A stretch of 64,000 bases of DNA. Source: Salinibacterium sp. M195 (GTDB lineage: Bacteria; Actinomycetota; Actinomycetes; Actinomycetales; Microbacteriaceae). The DNA lies in the NCBI RefSeq assembly GCF_019443965.1, contig NZ_CP040814.1, positions 1,054,001 to 1,118,000 on the forward strand, written 5' to 3'. The notes under the pieces are model-generated. The model was given only the letters and a program-made list of their open reading frames with translations, had not been told where the DNA came from and did not search any database. Shown here piece after piece: positions 56,601 to 64,000 of the stretch. Positions within the stretch are counted from its first letter, which is position 1. Every line of letters begins with the position of its first letter. A program made the position numbers and the translations under genes.

Positions 56601-56811
56601 CGGCGACAACAGAGAACGATTCGAAGACTCCAACCTGGCGTAAATGGTATGTCTCGATGTTCATCGCGACCGGATGTTCAACTCCGTCATGGGATCGCGA
56701 GATCCAGTGCTGCGCCAACCAGCCCGACTCTGCCGTGAGGCTCGCAGCCTCTAACCGTTGGATCGCACCCTGAACTTCTCTTTCGTACTCTGTGATGCTG
56801 TGCTCGCTCAT
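53650..56811 (-). CDS. GH38 alpha-mannosidase
   Basis: Large glycoside hydrolase, 1053 residues, with no signal peptide, so it acts on imported oligosaccharides. The GH38 metal site is His252/Asp254-equivalent in CVGHSHIDLAWLW (His252, His254, Asp256). The nucleophile is Asp366 in LLAPDTFGQNGNLPQL, and a further metal motif is HHQFHDILGGS. A beta-rich C-terminal half follows. It retains all expected catalytic residues. Substrate is probably an alpha-mannoside. It is embedded in a five-gene overlapping operon with an isomerase and a kinase. Confidence 0.95.
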   Translation of the reverse strand: MSEHSITEYEREVQGAIQRLEAASLTAESGWLAQHWISRSHDGVEHPVAMNIETYHLRQVGVFESFSVVADRGVELELELDLPETIGGVSIVGETLQLTINSLRPIDIFVDDVRVFGDAVPVVASGPALIDVVPRVKAGHNGRMLLRVLPSPVPLDGDWGRTGVTVQFTTPALRERWHSLDLALARLELAREFAQTDAEQASVLSLARAVPHDFSDATTSDFTHTFTTPEMREQLDWLDAALAKFRIHCVGHSHIDLAWLWTYDDTREVIFRDMRSVVDLFADYPEFRFTHSQARGYAEVEASHPELFAQLTDLIGQGRLEPATVQWVESDINIPSGIAQSKQLTEGVEYSRTKLGVSPTVLLAPDTFGQNGNLPQLARAAGAEVYYHHRANPGFADTGSHWQAYWWEGDDGTRLLAVGTAIYLGPVTASRLARDLITLGVRNNLTEICYFYGVGDHGGGPTRADLDTIRSLGTASSFPAVQCSTVMDYVTALLATEPDLPVFRGESDRVFEGTYVTRVDSKRMNRSSENALVEAETLGALAGIEAREQISEAWRGILHHQFHDILGGSAVAAAYADQYRDAALAADCASDIRSQAFALLTSTAPDDNFVATNSTGTDRRDIVTVPHTVAGGRTGVESADGVAIPAQLTSDGDLVFVAELGAFESATFRLTNTATEAATGAPRPVHVTPSDVTGMLDIDSPFYRAQVRLDSGIITTLFDKAMNTLVVGRGPNSPESMRQLRPDLGFGALVLTHEQPHPMTSWVMDELDSERTLLGGTTTAIHEHGAVRTVLSTVHRFDASTATVRTIFYADLPWIDYEIEVDWHELGGALQGVPGLAVSFGSRLPSPELWVETPFAATLREPDGYLGSMLRWADLGSATSGIAVANDSKYGVDALGPRLRIPLVRSAYDPDPQGEAEGVELTRLRVAVHNGSWKQAGVVSMATALNTPIVVTANVTLDPHSAPRRPRIVSGSAAIAALQSDATGVLVRLYEPTGEQSDVVIGGLEAGSNVSLCDLHGAPLRSLHTDVHGQLALSLRGFEIVTLRVARLQESPQ

Positions 56812-57830
56812 TGGGGGTGGGTTCCTCTGAATTCGTGGTTGAGATCGTCGCTGTGCGCGGAAAAATCAAGGCTGAAACCGGTCTCGAGGCTTTCCCCTGA
56901 TTCCAATACTGGTGCTCCGGCATGCGGCAAGTTGCGGTCATCGCCGAAGAGCGGCGAATTGCTGGGCTCGATTCCGAGCGCCCAGCCTCCTGCTGCCGGC
57001 CACACCCACTGAAAGAGTTTCGGCAACGTTGCTACTTTCCAGTCGAGCGTGGCAACGCCGCCATGCTGGGGGAGCACTGTCACCCGACCGACTGGCGCGA
57101 CGTGTTCGAATACTGCTTCATCAAGATTGTTAGTCGGCTCGGGAAACCGTGCCGCCGACTCGATCGCCATGCCGTCATAACGCGGGCGGATTTCGGCTGC
57201 GTCAACTTCGACGCGGGTGCCTTCGTCAAGAAATGGAGCGCCAAAGTTCACGTGGTACAGCAGCGCCACGGGAGACGCTTGTTGGCCCTCATTGCGAATG
57301 TGATCAATCACTTCTAGGCGGGGAATTCCCGTGCTCGCCACGATGCGGCGTTCGACAATGAGGCGGCGGCCGAAGAGTTCCATGCTTGCGATGAGCCCAG
57401 TCACGGTGACGACGATGTGCTCGCCGACCAATTCACGGGTGTACCGAACGTCGCTTGCGGCCGTGTGGGTGTGGGTGCCGTGGAGTGGATAATCGTCGCG
57501 CTCTGGTCCTACGTTGTCGAGACCGCACGTCACGAGCATTCCCCCTTTGAATCGGGAAAGGAACCCCGCGCCAAGAGCCGGAACGTCGCACTGTGTGCTC
57601 GGGAGGGCAGAACGCCACGAGACAGGCGAGCCTTGATGCCAGAGCGAACCAATATCGAGGCCGCGCTGCGGTAGCACTTCAAAACTCAGTCCGCCCGCAA
57701 GACGAACGTCGATCACGCGAACGCCGTCGCGGTCTGTCGCGTCGCGAATTTCCGCGAGTGCGTCGAGCCGAGTGACGTGCCCAGCGGAGAGAAGCTCGCT
57801 CGCCCGGATTCGTGTGTCGTGGTGTTTCAC
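56808..57830 (-). CDS. DUF4432 aldose-1-epimerase-like protein
   Basis: 340 residues of the galactose-mutarotase fold, DUF4432 type. Visible are VLPQRGLDIGSLWHQGSPVSW, GFLSRFKGGMLVTCGLDNVG, PLHGTHTHTA and LLYHVNFGAPFLDEG. Members of this superfamily interconvert sugar anomers or act on sugar lactones; the substrate of DUF4432 is not established. Both ends overlap neighbours by four bases (manA upstream, GH38 downstream), so it is part of the same pathway. Confidence 0.85.
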   Translation of the reverse strand: MKHHDTRIRASELLSAGHVTRLDALAEIRDATDRDGVRVIDVRLAGGLSFEVLPQRGLDIGSLWHQGSPVSWRSALPSTQCDVPALGAGFLSRFKGGMLVTCGLDNVGPERDDYPLHGTHTHTAASDVRYTRELVGEHIVVTVTGLIASMELFGRRLIVERRIVASTGIPRLEVIDHIRNEGQQASPVALLYHVNFGAPFLDEGTRVEVDAAEIRPRYDGMAIESAARFPEPTNNLDEAVFEHVAPVGRVTVLPQHGGVATLDWKVATLPKLFQWVWPAAGGWALGIEPSNSPLFGDDRNLPHAGAPVLESGESLETGFSLDFSAHSDDLNHEFRGTHPQ

Positions 57831-58912
57831 GAGATCAACCTCGTGGCCGGGTGCGGCCCAGTAGCGGGCGGGCGGGCAATCAGAATGTCTGCCTTTCCGG
57901 AAAAGCGAAGTGGGCCGGCGGCGAACGGCACCACGCTCGTCGAGCCGGTCGGAAGCGCGGTGATGTGACCGTCGGCACCGTGCAGGAGGGCATCGCCATC
58001 GATTACCACCACGACAGCGAAGCCAGGGGCGAGCTCTGCGGCCCCGTCCACGACAGTGCGACCAAGTTGAAAGAACTCATCTGCGCTGTGCACGAAGAGA
58101 GAATTGCCGACGTAGTTGCGGGTGATGAACGAACTGATTTCGGCGAGGGAGCTTGCTCGAAGATCGACGGCATCGAGCGCGATGTCGAAGCCCAGCCCGA
58201 GGTGGCCGTCTCTCTCACCGTCTAGGTCGAAATCGCGCCACTCCAGAAGGATCGACAGGTCTTCCGGTTCTTGTAGTTCCACCAAGAAGACACCTTTGCC
58301 AATGGCGTGCAGGGTGCCGGCGGGAACAAAGACAGTGTCGCCAGCGGCAACTTCGATTTCGTGGAGCAGGGGGAGGAGTTCTTCGACCGCTTGAGTGGCG
58401 ACGAGCCGCTCTAGAGTGCTGCGGCTGAGTTCTTCTTTCAACCCGAAATGTATGATTCCGCCCTGCAGGATGTACCACGCCTCCGCTTTGCCGTGCGAGC
58501 GATCGAGGTGTTCGTGGGCAAATTCAGCGCTGGGATGGATGTGCACGGGAAGGCGCTGCCCGGCATCCAAAAGTTTGACGAGCAGTTTGGTGTCCGTGCC
58601 GAAGGTGGAGACGTGGTCGGGTCCGAGCCAGCCGTGCGGGTCGCTTTCGATCGCTTCGGCGAGCGTGCGCCCATCGGGCAATTCTGTGAGCCCGAGTCGG
58701 GGATCGCCAGCGAGGCACGTTACCGAGGCGACCCAGTCTTCGGGAACATGGAGGCGTGTGGCGGCTACATCATTGGGACCCTCTTCGGCGGCAGCAGTAG
58801 CAGCGACTCCCACTGTTGCAAACGCGTGGCTCCGGAACGCAGCGATTTTCTCTCCACCCTGATAGAACCGGGCGGGAGGTTGGTTTGCAGGAAGCATTAT
58901 CGGGATAAGCAT
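57827..58912 (-). CDS. manA: Mannose-6-phosphate isomerase (class I)
   Basis: Zinc enzyme interconverting mannose 6-phosphate and fructose 6-phosphate, or a related sugar phosphate. It is 361 residues from ATG 58912. The metal ligands are seen in LPVHIHPSAEFAHEHL, GKAEAWYIL and VFVPAGTLHAIG. The N-terminus is shorter in motif than the usual IQNYAWGS start and reads RFYQGGEKIAAFRSHAF. ATGs at 58927 and 58897 are alternatives. It sits between the PfkB kinase and the DUF4432 gene. Confidence 0.86.
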   Translation of the reverse strand: MLIPIMLPANQPPARFYQGGEKIAAFRSHAFATVGVAATAAAEEGPNDVAATRLHVPEDWVASVTCLAGDPRLGLTELPDGRTLAEAIESDPHGWLGPDHVSTFGTDTKLLVKLLDAGQRLPVHIHPSAEFAHEHLDRSHGKAEAWYILQGGIIHFGLKEELSRSTLERLVATQAVEELLPLLHEIEVAAGDTVFVPAGTLHAIGKGVFLVELQEPEDLSILLEWRDFDLDGERDGHLGLGFDIALDAVDLRASSLAEISSFITRNYVGNSLFVHSADEFFQLGRTVVDGAAELAPGFAVVVVIDGDALLHGADGHITALPTGSTSVVPFAAGPLRFSGKADILIARPPATGPHPATRLIS

Positions 58913-58913
58913 G

Positions 58914-59975
58914 TCAGGAGCTTTCATGAAGTTGATGGGGTGGGACGGCGGGATGCGCTTCGAGCATTCGAGCGAGAGCATCCTTTGTGGCTACTTCGCC
59001 CTGCATTCGGATGGCAGCGCTCGCTGCCGCGGTTCTCGCGGCATCCGAAAGGGAACGACCGGCCCACAGCGAGTAAAGAAGCCCTGCAGTGAGGGCATCG
59101 CCGGCACCATTCGTTGACGCCCAATTCTTCACGGGGAGGGGCGGCTGCCACAGTTCCCGGCTGCCCCACTCGTTAGCGACCGCGGCAAGTGTTCGTCCGC
59201 CACGGCGCAGTCGTTCGGGGCTCGCGGTCGTCACAAATACCCCGTTCGCGCCGGCGGAAAGGGCGACAACGGCAACACCCTGCTCGATGAGCGATGCCGC
59301 CAGTCGCTCCACTAGCTCGATCGAGAATGGTTCGCTGATGCCGAGCGCAGAGGTGAGATCGTCAAGGCTGGGACTGGCGACGTCGACGGTCGGCAAGACG
59401 TTAGCGAAAATCTGAGCCCAATCGAGGGAAGCAACGCGGGAGCTCGGGTCGACCACGGCGAGATCGATCGAGGTGGTTGCACCCGCCGCGTGTGCCCGCT
59501 CAAGCAGGATGCGGATGGGCTCACCTGAATTTTCGAGCATGCCCCTCATCAATGAGGGGTAACCGAAGTGCACGATGCTCGCGTCGGTCACCGTTACCGC
59601 GGTCGGATCGAAGAATTCGTTAGCTCCGGGATAGTGCAGAAAGCTGCGATCGGTTCCGTCTGCTTGGAGGACGATGCTGTAGGAAGTTCCCGCTGCGGTC
59701 GAGGTCTGAAGATCGTTGTCTGGCATACCTTTGGCTTCAAGGGTGCTGCGGGCGGTGCGGCCGAGTTCGTCATCCGAAATAGCGCCGGCAATTCTGATCG
59801 GCACCCCGAGCTCTTGCAAGGTTCCGCCGGTGTTGGCAATGGTGCCGCCAATGGACCAGCCGGCTCGCCCCACTTCGACGAGAGCGCCGGGGCGGATGCT
59901 CGAAAAGTTTGTCAGATCGGTCGCAATATCAATGCAGATGTGTCCGGCGAGCACTATCTCGCGCGGCTCAGACAT
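58914..59975 (-). CDS. PfkB-family carbohydrate kinase
   Basis: 353-residue ribokinase-fold sugar kinase. It starts IVLAGHICIDIATDLTNF and has the N-terminal motif SIGGTIANTGGTLQELGVP. The C-terminal PfkB signature with the catalytic aspartate is STNGAGDALTAGLLYSLW. The substrate cannot be read from sequence. Being the first gene of an operon with ManA and a mannosidase, and divergent from an aldolase, it may phosphorylate a ketose or ketose phosphate for aldol cleavage. Confidence 0.9.
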   Translation of the reverse strand: MSEPREIVLAGHICIDIATDLTNFSSIRPGALVEVGRAGWSIGGTIANTGGTLQELGVPIRIAGAISDDELGRTARSTLEAKGMPDNDLQTSTAAGTSYSIVLQADGTDRSFLHYPGANEFFDPTAVTVTDASIVHFGYPSLMRGMLENSGEPIRILLERAHAAGATTSIDLAVVDPSSRVASLDWAQIFANVLPTVDVASPSLDDLTSALGISEPFSIELVERLAASLIEQGVAVVALSAGANGVFVTTASPERLRRGGRTLAAVANEWGSRELWQPPLPVKNWASTNGAGDALTAGLLYSLWAGRSLSDAARTAAASAAIRMQGEVATKDALARMLEAHPAVPPHQLHESS

Positions 59976-60021
59976 TGTGGAACTCGCTCTTAGCCATCGT
60001 TACCGCTCCATCGTTCAACTC

Positions 60022-60051
60022 TAGACAACGTTGTCTCAGTAACGATAGCCT
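60022..60051 (+). promoter_or_regulatory. LacI operator and divergent promoter
   Basis: AGACAACGTTGTCT (60023-60036) is a perfect 14-bp palindrome with the central CG of LacI-family operators. A plus-strand promoter fits around it: TAGACA (60022-60027), 18 bp, TAGCCT (60046-60051). Flanking ATCGTTAC (59996-60003) and GTAACGAT (60039-60046) form a second inverted pair. The operator would control both the PfkB operon and the aldolase genes. Confidence 0.75.
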
Positions 60052-60125
60052 GACCGATACGGACAATCCAGTGCGAATTTTCTCGCATCAACCCACCGTC
60101 CACCGTGTAAGGGAGTTGCACCACC

Positions 60126-60968
60126 GTGTCTGAATACCGTCTCAACCGTTTGTTCAATGCCGACTCCGGAAGAATTCTCGACGTCGCCGTCGACCATGGC
60201 TTCTTCGGCGAAGCAAGTTTCCTCAACGGGATAGAGAACATGGATAACGTGATCTCGACGCTCGTCGATGCTGGCCCCGACGCCATCCAGCTGACACTGG
60301 GGCAGGCGCGACTGCTGCAATCGGTGAAAGGCAAGGCCAAGCCGGCCCTTGTTCTGCGCGCCGACATCGCCAATATTTATGGCAACCCGCTCGACTCCCA
60401 CTTGTTCAGCCACCACGTGCCGAATGCGATCGAAGAAGCTGTGAGATTGGATGCCGTTGCCGTCTGCGCCAACCTCATCCAGCTTCCGGGGCGCCCCGAA
60501 ATTCGCGAAGCCTGCGTTAAGTCGATCATGGCGCTGCGAGCGGAAGCCACGAAATACGGAATGCCACTCATGGTGGAGCCGCTCGTGATGCAAGACAATG
60601 CGGTCGCCGGGGGATACATGGTTGATGGTGACACCGACAAGATCCGCACTCTGGTTCGCCAGGCGCGAGAACTGGGCGCAGACCTGATCAAAGCAGACCC
60701 AACAGACAACGTTGAGGACTATCACCGCGTCGTCGAGGTAGCGGGCGATATCCCCGTGCTCGTGCGCGGCGGTGGACGAGTGGATGACAAGACACTGCTC
60801 GAAAGGACAGTGGCAGTGCTCGCGCAAGGAGCATCGGGAATTGTCTATGGCCGCAACGTCGTGCAGCACCAGAACCCCTCAGGGATCACCCGGGCGCTCA
60901 TGGCCGTGCTTCACGACAACGTCAGTGCCGAAGACGCTCTCGAGCTCGTGAACGGAGACGACAAATGA
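60126..60968 (+). CDS. Class I aldolase (DeoC/LacD/DhnA-like family)
   Basis: 280-residue TIM-barrel protein of the Schiff-base aldolase group. It begins RLNRLFNADSGRILDVAVDHG (the conserved AVDHG loop) and has VALVMEPLV-like MVEPLVMQDNA. A probable Schiff-base lysine is Lys189 in GADLIKADPTDN, with a phosphate loop VLVRGGGR. Such enzymes cleave ketose 1-phosphates or ketose 1,6-bisphosphates. It is divergent from the PfkB kinase and overlaps the dehydrogenase start. The exact substrate is unknown. Confidence 0.83.
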   Translation: MSEYRLNRLFNADSGRILDVAVDHGFFGEASFLNGIENMDNVISTLVDAGPDAIQLTLGQARLLQSVKGKAKPALVLRADIANIYGNPLDSHLFSHHVPNAIEEAVRLDAVAVCANLIQLPGRPEIREACVKSIMALRAEATKYGMPLMVEPLVMQDNAVAGGYMVDGDTDKIRTLVRQARELGADLIKADPTDNVEDYHRVVEVAGDIPVLVRGGGRVDDKTLLERTVAVLAQGASGIVYGRNVVQHQNPSGITRALMAVLHDNVSAEDALELVNGDDK

Positions 60969-62116
60969 GCCAGAAAGTAGTCAACGTTGCCATCATTGGT
61001 GGCGGACTCATGGGGCGCGAGATTGCGGCAGCGATCCAGCGCTGGCCCGCTCTGATCGATCATCCGGTGCGCCCTCGCCTCACCGCGGTCTGCGACATTA
61101 ATCCGGCTGCCCTCGACTGGTTCGATGAAATCGATACTGTCTCGAGCAAGGTCACCGATTATCACGACCTTCTTGAAGACGAGTCGATCGATGTGCTGTA
61201 TATCGCTGTGCGTCACGACCTCCACGAACAGCTCTACATCGATGCCATCAACGCGGGAAAGAGCGTCTTAGCCGAGAAGCCTTTTGGGATTGACCGTGCA
61301 GCGGCCGATGCCATTGTCGCCGCGATCGACGCTAACGCGGCCAGTTTCGTGCGCTGCTCAAGTGAGATGGCGTTCTATCCGGGAGCGCAGCTGGCGATCA
61401 ACTACATCGCCTCGGGTGCCCTCGGGCGCATTATCGAAGCACGCAACGCCTTCCTCCACTCCAGCGATATCGACACGACGAAGCCGCTGAACTGGAAAAG
61501 ACAGAATCAGTTCTGTGGCGCGGCCGGCGTGATGAATGACCTAGGGCTGCATGCTCTGCATGTACCGCTGCGCCTTGGGTGGCAGCCGGAGAAGCTCTTC
61601 GGAGTGCTGCAGAACATCGTCACGAAGCGGCCTAGTGCGACCACGGGCGAGCTCGAGGATTGCGACACGTGGGATAACGCGGTCATCCATGCCTGGGCTC
61701 GTCACGATGACATTGAATTTCCGCTGACGCTCGAGATGAAGCGAATCGATCCCGGCCAGAAGAACACCTGGGAGTTTGAAGCGATCGGTATGGAAGGCGG
61801 AGTGCGCTTTTCCACTAGCAACCCCAAGGCTGTTCAGATATTCACGCGAACCGCAGTTGCGGGTATCGGCACAGAGCAAATCTGGCAGACCATCGAAGCG
61901 GGAAGCCAATCCGTGTGGCCGACCGTCACCGGCGCCAACTTCGAGGCGGGATTCTCGGATTCAATTCTGCAGATGTGGGCGGCGTATTTGGCGGAACGCG
62001 AAGGGCTCCTCGGAGACCGCTTCGGCTGCGCGCTGCCGGCTGAAGCGGCGCTGACGCATCGGATCTACGATGCGGCAATTCGCTCCCACGAGTCGGGTTC
62101 GGTGCAGGTTCCCTAG
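60965..62116 (+). CDS. Gfo/Idh/MocA-family oxidoreductase
   Basis: 383 residues. The N-terminal Rossmann domain starts VAIIGGGLMGREIAAAI, with the catalytic-lysine motif SVLAEKPFGIDRAA. A C-terminal beta-sheet domain follows (FCGAAGVMNDLGLHALHVPLR). These enzymes use NAD(P) to oxidise or reduce sugars, inositols or sugar acids. Its ATG overlaps the aldolase stop by four bases, so the two act together, perhaps on the aldehyde product or on an entering sugar. Confidence 0.88.
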   Translation: MSQKVVNVAIIGGGLMGREIAAAIQRWPALIDHPVRPRLTAVCDINPAALDWFDEIDTVSSKVTDYHDLLEDESIDVLYIAVRHDLHEQLYIDAINAGKSVLAEKPFGIDRAAADAIVAAIDANAASFVRCSSEMAFYPGAQLAINYIASGALGRIIEARNAFLHSSDIDTTKPLNWKRQNQFCGAAGVMNDLGLHALHVPLRLGWQPEKLFGVLQNIVTKRPSATTGELEDCDTWDNAVIHAWARHDDIEFPLTLEMKRIDPGQKNTWEFEAIGMEGGVRFSTSNPKAVQIFTRTAVAGIGTEQIWQTIEAGSQSVWPTVTGANFEAGFSDSILQMWAAYLAEREGLLGDRFGCALPAEAALTHRIYDAAIRSHESGSVQVP

Positions 62117-62208
62117 CCTCGTGCGCGCTCGCTGGGGTTCGGTCGACATAGTCAGTCACCCTCTCTGCGGACTATTGTTCTCGGGAAGAGCGAAAGCTGA
62201 AGGGTGCC

Positions 62209-63462
62209 ATGACAGAGCAAGCGAGTTCGGTGTCGCGGCGGGGAACGAATCTGCCCGCGATGGGCGATTTCAATCAGTCGGTGATCTTGGATGCGATCCG
62301 ACGCGCCCCCAAGGGCCTGAGTCGAGTGCAGCTGGTTCCGGCGACGGGACTCTCAGCTCAAACGATCTCTAACATTTGCCGTCGTCTCATTGATGCCGGT
62401 TTCGTTCTCGAGGCGGGCAAGGAGAGCACCGGTCCCGGTAAGCCACGCACGATGCTCGTGGTCAATCCAGAAGGCCGCTACGCGCTCGGAGTGCACCTCG
62501 ACCCCACCGTGATGACTTTTGTGATGCTCGACTTGACGGGCGCTGTGGTGATGCGCGTGCGTAAGCCGACTCCGACCGAGACTGATCCGGCGAAGATCAT
62601 CAATAAGATCGGTCGTGAACTTTCGAAACTCATTGCGTCATCCGGCGTGGACAAGGATCGGATTGCCGGCGTAGGCATCGCGGCGCCAGGGCCCATCGAT
62701 AGTGTTCTGGGCACCGTGGTCGATCCTCCGCACCTCACCGGCTGGCATCGAGTGCCGCTGAGAGACGCACTGGGTGACGCCACCGGGCTGCCGGCCATTT
62801 TGGACAAAGACGTTACGGCGGCAGCAATCGCTGAAATGTGGGCCGGCGGCGCTAACGGCACGGGAAGCTTTTGTTTTTTCTATCTCGGCACTGGAATCGG
62901 AGTCGGACTTGTCGTCGATGACCTTGTCGTGCGGGGTAGCTCCGGAAATGCGGGGGAGATTGGCCACATCGTCACCGACCCGAACGGCCCACCATGCTTC
63001 TGTGGGTTGCGCGGCTGCATCGCGGTGACGTGCATGCCGCAAGCTCTCGTGCAGGAAGCAGAGGAGCTCGGTGTTCTTGACGACTCTCGCGTGGGCAACG
63101 ACACCACATCGGTGGATGCCCGTTTCACGCAGTTGTGCGATGCGGCCAACGACGGGAACGCGATTGCAGTCGAGATAATTGAGCGTTCGGCCGTGCGTCT
63201 TTCTCGGGCAGTTGCCGTCGTCGCGAATGTTTTGGACGTTGATCGGGTCGTCTTCGGTGGGCCGTTTTGGGCTCGACTTTCGGAGTTCTATCTGCGCAAA
63301 ATTCCCGAGTTGCTTGAAGAGCTTCGGGCAGCGCGCCGAATACACCACATCACTCTCAGTGGGTCAGTTGTTGGCGATGATGTCGCAGCAGTCGGCGCGG
63401 CGTGCCTGGTGCTTGACCGCGCGCTCGCGCCGAATCCGAAGGCGTTATTGATCGCTCACTAG
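62209..63462 (+). CDS. ROK-family transcriptional regulator
   Basis: 417 residues. An N-terminal winged HTH (VILDAIRRAPKGLSRVQLVPATGLSAQTISN region, about residues 25-75) is followed by a ROK sugar-kinase fold with the zinc site GHIVTDPNGPPCFCGLRGC. The ATP-site region (LGTGIGVGLVVDDL) is present, but such HTH-ROK proteins are usually sugar-responsive repressors. GAAGGG precedes the ATG. It lies between the aldolase pair and a sugar ABC transporter, a second layer of control beside LacI. Confidence 0.92.
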   Translation: MTEQASSVSRRGTNLPAMGDFNQSVILDAIRRAPKGLSRVQLVPATGLSAQTISNICRRLIDAGFVLEAGKESTGPGKPRTMLVVNPEGRYALGVHLDPTVMTFVMLDLTGAVVMRVRKPTPTETDPAKIINKIGRELSKLIASSGVDKDRIAGVGIAAPGPIDSVLGTVVDPPHLTGWHRVPLRDALGDATGLPAILDKDVTAAAIAEMWAGGANGTGSFCFFYLGTGIGVGLVVDDLVVRGSSGNAGEIGHIVTDPNGPPCFCGLRGCIAVTCMPQALVQEAEELGVLDDSRVGNDTTSVDARFTQLCDAANDGNAIAVEIIERSAVRLSRAVAVVANVLDVDRVVFGGPFWARLSEFYLRKIPELLEELRAARRIHHITLSGSVVGDDVAAVGAACLVLDRALAPNPKALLIAH

Positions 63463-63533
63463 CGGTTCTCGCTCGATCTAATTTGCGGGTTTCGCATGGT
63501 TCTTTGGCGCGCAAAAAAGTATTCGTCAACTCC

Positions 63534-63564
63534 TTGACATCTATATATCTATTCGATGTACTAT
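63534..63564 (+). promoter_or_regulatory. Promoter for the sugar ABC transporter
   Basis: A consensus TTGACA (63534-63539) is followed by TACTAT (63559-63564) at 19 bp, with TGTACT at 17 bp as an alternative. The spacer is A+T-rich. The leader to the ATG is about 80 nt. The rest of the 188-bp gap after the ROK gene holds no gene. Confidence 0.65.
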
Positions 63565-63580
63565 TGGCGCAAGGTGCCAA
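63564..63580. promoter_or_regulatory. Operator candidate at the transporter transcription start
   Basis: TTGGCGC-AAG-GTGCCAA is a near-perfect palindrome with 7-bp arms (one mismatch), placed immediately after the -10 box, where a repressor would block initiation. It differs from the palindrome at 60023, so ROK rather than the LacI protein is the likelier binder. Confidence 0.45.
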
Positions 63581-63650
63581 GGGTGGTCTGAAATGCCGTT
63601 GGTCCTGGGGTAGCCAAGAACTCAACAGCTATATGGAGCAAAGGAGCACC

Positions 63651-64000
63651 ATGAAAAAGAGCGCAGCAGTCGCGATTTCGGTGATCGCCGTAGGATCCCT
63701 CCTCGGTATCGCCGGATGCACGTCCACTCCGTCGGATTCGTCCGAAAAGACCATCAAGGTCTCGTACATCAAGACCGATGCCTTTACCGCCCTCGATGAC
63801 CTGTTCACCAAGGTGAAGCCTGAGTTTGAGGCAGCGAACCCCGGCGTCACCGTCGAGCTCGATCCGATCGCGGCAACCGACGATGACTACAAGACTAAGT
63901 TGGCTCTGTCGCACCGTTCGGCTGAGACCGCGCCAGACGTCTTCTACGAAGACCAAGGCAATGTTCGATCGGATGCCGAGGCTGGCTACTTGCTCGCTCT
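63651..64000 (+). CDS. Sugar ABC transporter substrate-binding lipoprotein (partial)
   Basis: The gene runs off the right edge; 116 codons are visible. The start is MKKSAAVAISVIAVGSLLGI and then AGC, a lipoprotein signal peptide with lipobox IAGC. The solute-binding family 1 pattern follows (IKVSYIKTDAFTALDDLFT; DDDYKTKLALSHRSAETAPDVFYED). AAAGGAG precedes the ATG. It is probably the binding protein for the oligosaccharide degraded by the GH38 operon. Permease genes would be expected just beyond the window. Confidence 0.9.
   Translation, partial: MKKSAAVAISVIAVGSLLGIAGCTSTPSDSSEKTIKVSYIKTDAFTALDDLFTKVKPEFEAANPGVTVELDPIAATDDDYKTKLALSHRSAETAPDVFYEDQGNVRSDAEAGYLLA

Overview
The window is a chromosomal segment of a high-G+C Gram-positive bacterium. 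The best fit is an actinobacterium of the family Microbacteriaceae. The evidence is the actinobacterial gene order (rplM-rpsI-glmM-coaA-glmS-acpS-alr-tsaE-tsaB-rimI-tsaD), the GuaB plus GuaB3 pair, DUF3817 next to guaA, a CIRCE-controlled lone groES, frequent GTG/TTG starts, TANNNT -10 boxes and many four-base ATGA overlaps. The genus cannot be fixed from sequence reading alone. No rRNA, tRNA, insertion sequence, prophage or CRISPR array was seen.

Bases 1-13435 are the distal half of the ribosomal-protein/secretion superoperon: rplO (3' end), secY, adk, infA, rpmJ, rpsM, rpsK, rpoA, rplQ, truA, rplM and rpsI. It is split by a complete mannitol PTS locus at 2190-7966: a PRD-type regulator divergent from a small EIIB, HPr, EIICB, EIIA and mannitol-1-phosphate dehydrogenase. 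The map gene usual between adk and infA is absent, and rpsD is absent from the alpha operon.

Bases 13462-21969 hold cell-wall precursor and tRNA t6A genes (glmM, glmS, alr, tsaE/B/D with rimI), plus coaA and acpS. Bases 22068-26201 carry two DUF4190 membrane proteins, a methyltransferase, groES and a RarD-type permease. Bases 26258-34776 are a branched-chain amino-acid-type ABC system with three paralogous binding lipoproteins facing a convergent livH-livM-livG-livF operon. The LivH-type permease has an unusual signal peptide and extracellular domain. A very G+C-rich, hairpin-dense gap (30461-30736) separates the two halves.

Bases 35008-45042 hold purine genes (guaB, guaB3, guaA), a TetR-regulated ABC-2 exporter, glpD, a SURF1 protein and DUF3817. 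Bases 45120-52526 contain small membrane proteins, a glycerophosphodiester phosphodiesterase, PcrA/UvrD helicase, an RNB exonuclease and a DUF2236 protein.

Bases 52643-64000 are a carbohydrate island. A tightly overlapped minus-strand operon (PfkB kinase, ManA-type isomerase, DUF4432 epimerase-like, GH38 alpha-mannosidase, LacI repressor) diverges from a class I aldolase and a Gfo/Idh dehydrogenase. A ROK regulator and the start of a sugar ABC transporter follow. A perfect palindrome in the divergent promoter is the probable LacI operator. Together the genes look like a mannoside-release and EMP-like side pathway whose true substrate is not obvious.

A window-wide pattern is that at least ten genes have a TANNNT box ending 6-7 nt before the start codon and no usable Shine-Dalgarno. 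This predicts leaderless mRNAs.
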